Made by a program: the position numbers and the translations under genes. Positions 60,169 to 64,000 of a DNA stretch of 64,000 nucleotides are shown here, in pieces. The notes beneath the pieces were generated by a model. It saw only the letters and a program-made list of their open reading frames with translations, did not search any database and was not told where the DNA came from. The DNA lies in assembly GCF_900107965.1 (NCBI RefSeq), contig NZ_FNVU01000001.1, positions 62,001-126,000 on the forward strand, written 5' to 3'. Origin of the DNA: Actinacidiphila yanglinensis. GTDB taxonomy: Bacteria; Actinomycetota; Actinomycetes; Streptomycetales; Streptomycetaceae. How positions within the stretch are numbered: the stretch's first letter is position 1; the number at the start of each line of letters is the position of its first letter.

Positions 60169-62682
60169 ATGTCAACCACCGCGCCCTGGACCGGGCAGTG
60201 GGTCACCGACCGCCTCGGGGTCACCCTGGACGGCGACGGCCTGGCCGACCTGCTCGGCCTGGCGCTGCGGCGCAACCCCAAGCGGGCCCACCTGCTGGTC
60301 TCCCAGGTGCTCGGCAAGCACGTCCCGCAGGACCCGCGCACGGTCTACGGGTGCGCCGTCGGGCTGGGCGAGCGGGTCCGGGACCTGCTGGGCGAGGCCG
60401 GGACACGGGAGGCGGTCGTGCTCGGCTACGCGGAGACCGCCACCGGCCTCGGCCACGCGGTCGCCGACGGCATCGGCGGCGTGCCCTACCTGCACTCCAC
60501 CCGCCGCGCGGTGCCCGGCGTCGCCGCGGGCGGCGGCTTCGAGGAGGAGCACAGCCACGCCACCTCGCACCTGCTGCTGCCGGAACGGCCCGCGCTGCTG
60601 GCGGGTCCCGGACCGCTGGTCCTCGTCGACGACGAGTTCTCCACCGGGCGCACCATCCGCAACACCATCGCCGCGCTGCACGCCGTCCACCCCCGCGACC
60701 ACTACGTCGTGGTCGCCCTCACCGACATGCGCGCGGCCGCCGACCGCGAGGCGCTGACCGCCTTCGCGGCCGCGCTGCCCGCGCGCGTCGACGTGGTCGC
60801 CCTGGCCGCGGGAACGGTCGGCCTCCCGGACGGAGTGCTCGGCAGGGGCCAGGCCCTGGTCGCCGCGCACGCGGCGGACGACCCGGCGACGACCGCGACC
60901 GGCGGCCCGCTCGCCGACATCCGCCGGGTGCCGCTGGAGTGGCCGGCCGGCGTCCCCGACGGCGGGCGGCACGGCTTCCTCCCGGAGCACCGGACCCTGC
61001 TGGAGGCCGCGCTGCCGGCGATGGGCGCCCGGCTCGCCGACGCGTTGCCGCCCGGCGCGGAGCGCGTCCTCGTGCTCGGCAACGAGGAGCTGATGTACGC
61101 GCCCCTGCGGCTGGCCCAGGCGCTCCAGAGCGCCCTGGAGGAGGGCCGCCGCACTCCGCCCGCCGTCCGCTACTCCACCACCACCCGCTCCCCGGTACTC
61201 GCCGTCGACGACCCCGGGTACGCGATACGCCACCGGATCGCCTTCCCCGCGCACGACGACCCGACCGACGCGGGCAGCACGGACCGGTACGCGTACAACG
61301 TGCGGGGGTTCGACGCTGTGGTCTGCGTGGTGGACTCCACCGGGGACACCCCCGCCCTGCACGCACCCGGCGGGCTGCTGGACCGGCTGGCCGCCGCCAC
61401 CGACTCGGTACTGCTCGCGGTGGTGCCGTCCTACCGACCGAACGGAGCCAGGCACGCGATGAGCCCGACCAGCCCGAGCGGCCCGACCACGGAGCCCCAC
61501 CCCCCGCACGACCTGGCCGAGCCGCTCCGGGGGCCGGAGTTCTCGTCCTACCCGCCCGAGGAGGTGGGCTGGCTGCTCAAGGACCTCTCGGACGTGGAGC
61601 TGGAGGCGCCCACCGAGGAGCGCGAGGAGGCCATCCAGTCCGGCGGCGCGCACTACGCCGAATCGCTGCCGGTGGAGTACCAACCCACCCCGCAGTACCA
61701 GGAGTTGTTCCGCTCCGCGCTGGACGCCTCCGCGCCGCGGATCGCCCGCGCGGTCGGCGCGGTCACCGAACTCGTGCTCGCCGAGCGCGGTCCCGACGCC
61801 GTCCTGGTCTCGCTCGCCCGCGCCGGCACCCCCGTCGGCGTGCTGATGCGCCGCTGGGCCCAGCACGCCCACGGGCTGCGGCTGCCGCACTACGCGGTCT
61901 CCATCGTGCGCGGCCGCGGCATCGACGCGAACGCGCTGCGCTGGCTGGCCGCCCACCACGACCCGGCCAACGCGGTGTTCGTCGACGGCTGGACCGGAAA
62001 GGGCGCCATCACCCGCGAACTCGCCGCGGCCCTGGACGAGTTCAACGCGGCGGCGGGCCTGGCTTCCGGCGCCGGCGGGTTCGACCCGGAGATCGCGGTC
62101 CTCGCCGACCCCGGCGGCTGCGTGTCCACCTACGGCACCCGCGACGACTTCCTGATCCCCTCCGCCTGCCTCAACTCCACGGTCTCGGGGCTGATCTCCC
62201 GGACCGTGCTGCGCGACGGCCTGATCGGCCCGCACGACTTCCACGGCGCGAAGTTCTACCGCGACCTGGCCGGCTCGGACGTCTCCGGGCTCTTCCTCGA
62301 CACCGTCTGCGCCGCCTTCGACGCCGTCGCCGACGGTGTCGCCGAGGACGTCAAGTCCCTGCGCTCGCAGGACCGTTCACCGACCTGGGCGGGCTGGGCC
62401 GCGGTCGAGCGGATCAGCCAGGAGTACGGCATCGGCGACGTCAACCTGGTCAAGCCCGGCGTCGGCGAGACCACCCGGGTGCTGCTGCGCCGGGTGCCGT
62501 GGAAGATCCTCGCGCAGCGCGGGGCGGGCGCCGACCTGGACCACGTACGACTGCTCGCCGCGCAGCGGGGGGTGCCCGTCGAGGAGGTCGGCGACCTGCC
62601 GTACTCCTGCGTCGGCCTGATCCACCCGCACTTCACCCGCGGCGCGACCGGCGTGGACGGCAAGGCGGTGGCCGCGAAGTGA
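60169..62682 (+). CDS. Fused phosphoribosyltransferase (TRSP) - StiP/PELOTA protein of the Ter module
   Basis: The 837-aa frame joins two proteins usually encoded by separate genes. Residues 1-420 are a type I phosphoribosyltransferase with PRPP loop VLVDDEFSTGRT (about 152-163) and a C-terminal TRSP-like part. Residues about 445-837 are a StiP-family (predicted cysteine protease) protein that begins FSSYPPEEVGWLLKDLSD, with PGGCVSTYGTRDDFL and a C-terminal PELOTA RNA-binding segment (GETTRVLLRRVPWKILAQ...SCVGLIHPHFTRG). No stop intervenes. An internal ATG at 61459 (residue 431) could still start a separate StiP. The last bases overlap the HAD start (GTGA). Confidence 0.82.
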   Translation: MSTTAPWTGQWVTDRLGVTLDGDGLADLLGLALRRNPKRAHLLVSQVLGKHVPQDPRTVYGCAVGLGERVRDLLGEAGTREAVVLGYAETATGLGHAVADGIGGVPYLHSTRRAVPGVAAGGGFEEEHSHATSHLLLPERPALLAGPGPLVLVDDEFSTGRTIRNTIAALHAVHPRDHYVVVALTDMRAAADREALTAFAAALPARVDVVALAAGTVGLPDGVLGRGQALVAAHAADDPATTATGGPLADIRRVPLEWPAGVPDGGRHGFLPEHRTLLEAALPAMGARLADALPPGAERVLVLGNEELMYAPLRLAQALQSALEEGRRTPPAVRYSTTTRSPVLAVDDPGYAIRHRIAFPAHDDPTDAGSTDRYAYNVRGFDAVVCVVDSTGDTPALHAPGGLLDRLAAATDSVLLAVVPSYRPNGARHAMSPTSPSGPTTEPHPPHDLAEPLRGPEFSSYPPEEVGWLLKDLSDVELEAPTEEREEAIQSGGAHYAESLPVEYQPTPQYQELFRSALDASAPRIARAVGAVTELVLAERGPDAVLVSLARAGTPVGVLMRRWAQHAHGLRLPHYAVSIVRGRGIDANALRWLAAHHDPANAVFVDGWTGKGAITRELAAALDEFNAAAGLASGAGGFDPEIAVLADPGGCVSTYGTRDDFLIPSACLNSTVSGLISRTVLRDGLIGPHDFHGAKFYRDLAGSDVSGLFLDTVCAAFDAVADGVAEDVKSLRSQDRSPTWAGWAAVERISQEYGIGDVNLVKPGVGETTRVLLRRVPWKILAQRGAGADLDHVRLLAAQRGVPVEEVGDLPYSCVGLIHPHFTRGATGVDGKAVAAK

Positions 62683-63512
62683 GCCGTGCACCGATGCCCC
62701 TGCACAGCGGCACCGTCGTCGCCAGCGACCTCGACCGCACCCTCATCTACTCCGCCGCCGCGCTGGGCCTGGCCATGCCCGACGAATACGCGCCGCGGCT
62801 GCTGTGCGTCGAGGTCCACGAGGCCAGGCCGCTGTCGTACCTCACCGAGGAGGCGGGGCGGCTGCTGGTCGAACTCGCCGACACCGCGCGGTTCGTGCCC
62901 ACCACCACCCGCACCCGCAAGCAGTACCGCCGGATCAGCCTGCCCGGGCGGGTGCCGCGTTACGCGATCTGCGCGAACGGCGGGCACCTGCTGGTCGACG
63001 GGCGCACCGACCACGACTGGCACGCGGAGATGCGGCGCCGGCTGGACGACGGCTGCGCGCCGCTCGCCGAGGTGCGCGCGCACCTCGCCGCCACCGCCGA
63101 CCCGGACTGGCTGCGCAAGGAGCGGATCGCGGAGGAGCTGTTCGCGTACCTCGTGGTCGACCGCGACCGGCTGCCCGCCGGCTGGGTCAAGGAGCTCGCC
63201 GTCTGGGCGGAGGAGCGCGGCTGGACCGTCTCCCTCCAGGGGCGCAAGATCTACGCGGTGCCCAAGCCGCTCCGGAAGTCCGCGGCGCTCGCCGAGGTGG
63301 TCCGCCGCACCGGGGCGCAGTCCGTGCTCGCCGCCGGGGACTCCCTGCTGGACGCGGACCTTCTCATGGCCGCGGATGCGGGCTGGACGCCCGGGCACGG
63401 TGAGCTGGCCGACACCGGGTGGACGGCTCCCCACGTCACCGCGCTTCCCACTGCCGGGGTGGCTGCGGGGGAGGAGATTCTGCGGCACATGCTGGTCCGC
63501 GTGGAGCGGTAG
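62679..63512 (+). CDS. HAD-superfamily phosphatase of the Ter module
   Basis: The 277-aa protein has the HAD nucleophile motif VASDLDRTLIYS (DxD, about residues 16-18), the Thr of motif II in FVPTTTRTRKQY, a cap domain and the acidic motif AAGDSLLDADLLMAAD near the C-terminus. It is a sucrose-phosphatase-like (Cof/IIB-type) hydrolase. In Ter gene sets it is predicted to dephosphorylate the nucleotide-like product of the phosphoribosyltransferase. The GTG at 62679 overlaps the upstream stop, so the two are translationally coupled. Confidence 0.88.
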   Translation: MSRAPMPLHSGTVVASDLDRTLIYSAAALGLAMPDEYAPRLLCVEVHEARPLSYLTEEAGRLLVELADTARFVPTTTRTRKQYRRISLPGRVPRYAICANGGHLLVDGRTDHDWHAEMRRRLDDGCAPLAEVRAHLAATADPDWLRKERIAEELFAYLVVDRDRLPAGWVKELAVWAEERGWTVSLQGRKIYAVPKPLRKSAALAEVVRRTGAQSVLAAGDSLLDADLLMAADAGWTPGHGELADTGWTAPHVTALPTAGVAAGEEILRHMLVRVER

Positions 63513-63548
63513 CGGGACCGCCCGTGAGTGGGGTGCGGTGCGGTTTCC

Positions 63549-63785
63549 GGACCACCTGTCGGTGGGGGGTGCTCGCGCAGTTCCCCGCGCCCCTTTGACC
63601 GTCCGGGGGGCGCTTGCTGTTCGTTTCCGGATCACCCGTCCGTGGAGGTTGCTCGCGCAGTTCCCCGCGCCCCTGCGGGGCCCTCCGGGGCGTGGGCTGT
63701 CCGTCGGCGGACCACCTGCCGGTGGGGGGTGCTCGTGCGGTTCTCCCCCCAGCCCGGCGGCTGGGAGGTGCCTCCACGCGCCCCT
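63549..63785. repeat. Three tandem 80-bp structured repeats (modules C and A)
   Basis: Copies begin at 63549, 63629 and 63709, exactly 80 bp apart. Each opens with a GGA(C/T)CACC...GGTGG-type hairpin (module C) and continues GGTTGCTCGCGCAGTTC or a variant (module A). Copies 1 and 2 share GCGCAGTTCCCCGCGCCCCT; copy 3 has the CTCCCCCC variant of the 45.9-kb element. They fill the 63513-63793 gap between convergent genes. Confidence 0.8.
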
Positions 63786-63793
63786 TGAGGCGG

Positions 63794-64000
63794 TCAGGAA
63801 TCTTCCTCGGGGGTGACCACGCGGGAGCAGTGGGGGCGGCCGGATTCGGCGCGGGTGGCGTTGGGCCGTTCGCTGGCGGCGATGAAGGCGATGGCTTCTT
63901 CCTGGGTGCGGCCGCCGTGGACGTGGCGGTGGAGCAGCCTTCGTTCACGCAGCCGCCGGGGGGCCTCGACGAACCACAACTCGTCGAGCAGGTCGCGTAC
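63794..64000 (-). CDS. Nucleoside/nucleotide-kinase-family P-loop protein, C-terminal part only
   Basis: The minus strand is open from the window edge to a stop at 63794 (68 residues). The sequence VRDLLDELWFVEAPRRLRERRLLHRHV...TQEEAIAFIAASERPNAT is typical of the C-terminal half of phosphoribulokinase/uridine-kinase-like proteins, where the Arg-rich part is the lid and the SERPNA segment follows the active site. The P-loop and start lie outside the window. Convergent with the HAD gene. Confidence 0.7.
   Translation of the reverse strand, partial: VRDLLDELWFVEAPRRLRERRLLHRHVHGGRTQEEAIAFIAASERPNATRAESGRPHCSRVVTPEEDS

Noticed and set aside
63549..63785. Tandem repeats read as a CRISPR array
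   Set aside because: The repeats are long (80-bp period), diverged and without unique spacers, and no cas gene is present.
63436..63948. 170-aa minus-strand frame near the right end
   Set aside because: It runs through the tandem repeats and antisense to the HAD gene, and it is Pro/Arg-rich without a domain.

Overview
The window is a high-GC chromosomal segment of a Streptomyces-type actinomycete. The signs are strong G/C preference at third codon positions, many GTG starts, ATGA/GTGA stop-start overlaps, and a gene order typical of the core of Streptomyces chromosomes: dnaG next to an hrd-type sigma factor, fasR-fabD-fabH-acpP-fabF, aceE, DUF3052 and a ter cluster. No insertion sequence, prophage or CRISPR array was seen. 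Both ends cut genes: a GH9 cellulase at the left and a small P-loop kinase at the right.

0-10.9 kb: a truncated secreted GH9 glycoside hydrolase with a palindromic operator-like site diverges from dnaG, followed by a group-2 sigma factor (hrdA-like). A 16-bp hairpin separates it from a convergent pair of ABC exporter half-transporters that look like a heterodimer with one degenerate ATP site. Then come an FGGY xylulokinase-like gene, a YtxH protein and three tRNA genes (two identical tRNA-Asn and one CAT tRNA). 11-13.8 kb: a small hypothetical gene, a TetR regulator divergent from a methyltransferase, and an F420-type nitroreductase.

13.9-22.7 kb is the most interesting block. It is a five-gene operon: a trypsin-fold protein whose catalytic triad appears to be lost, a PknG-type Ser/Thr kinase with zinc knuckles and TPRs, a vWA protein with an intact MIDAS and a C-terminal zinc ribbon, a four-helix membrane protein with an extracytoplasmic domain, and a membrane-anchored solute-binding protein with no permease. 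The last two plus the kinase mirror the mycobacterial GlnH-GlnX-PknG nutrient-sensing module. The operon looks like an enlarged sensor that links an extracellular ligand to kinase signalling.

22.7-38.9 kb: an XRE regulator with an SDR; a secreted lipase divergent from a PucR-type regulator; the efeUOB ferrous iron/haem uptake operon with an iron-box-like site; a zinc-ribbon membrane protein; DUF1707; a MarR-Ohr pair with a complex palindromic intergenic region; a GH3 beta-glucosidase with a PA14 insert; an SGNH lipoprotein; DUF3145; and a 3-hydroxyisobutyrate-dehydrogenase-like enzyme. 39-53 kb: the type II fatty acid synthase operon and its activator FasR, a pirin/beta-lactamase pair, a MerR-aldo/keto reductase operon with a MerR-type promoter, DUF4429, a DUF1023 hydrolase and pyruvate dehydrogenase E1 (aceE).

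53-63.5 kb: an AhpE-like peroxiredoxin followed by a Ter stress region: two terD genes, terC, a TerA-like protein, a TerD with a disordered tail, a CitE/HpcH-like lyase, a phosphoribosyltransferase fused in frame to a StiP/PELOTA protein, and a HAD phosphatase. The last three match the nucleoside-like metabolite module that others have linked to Ter systems. Several intergenic gaps (39.0, 45.9, 53.7 and 63.6 kb) carry members of one structured, partly inverted repeat family.
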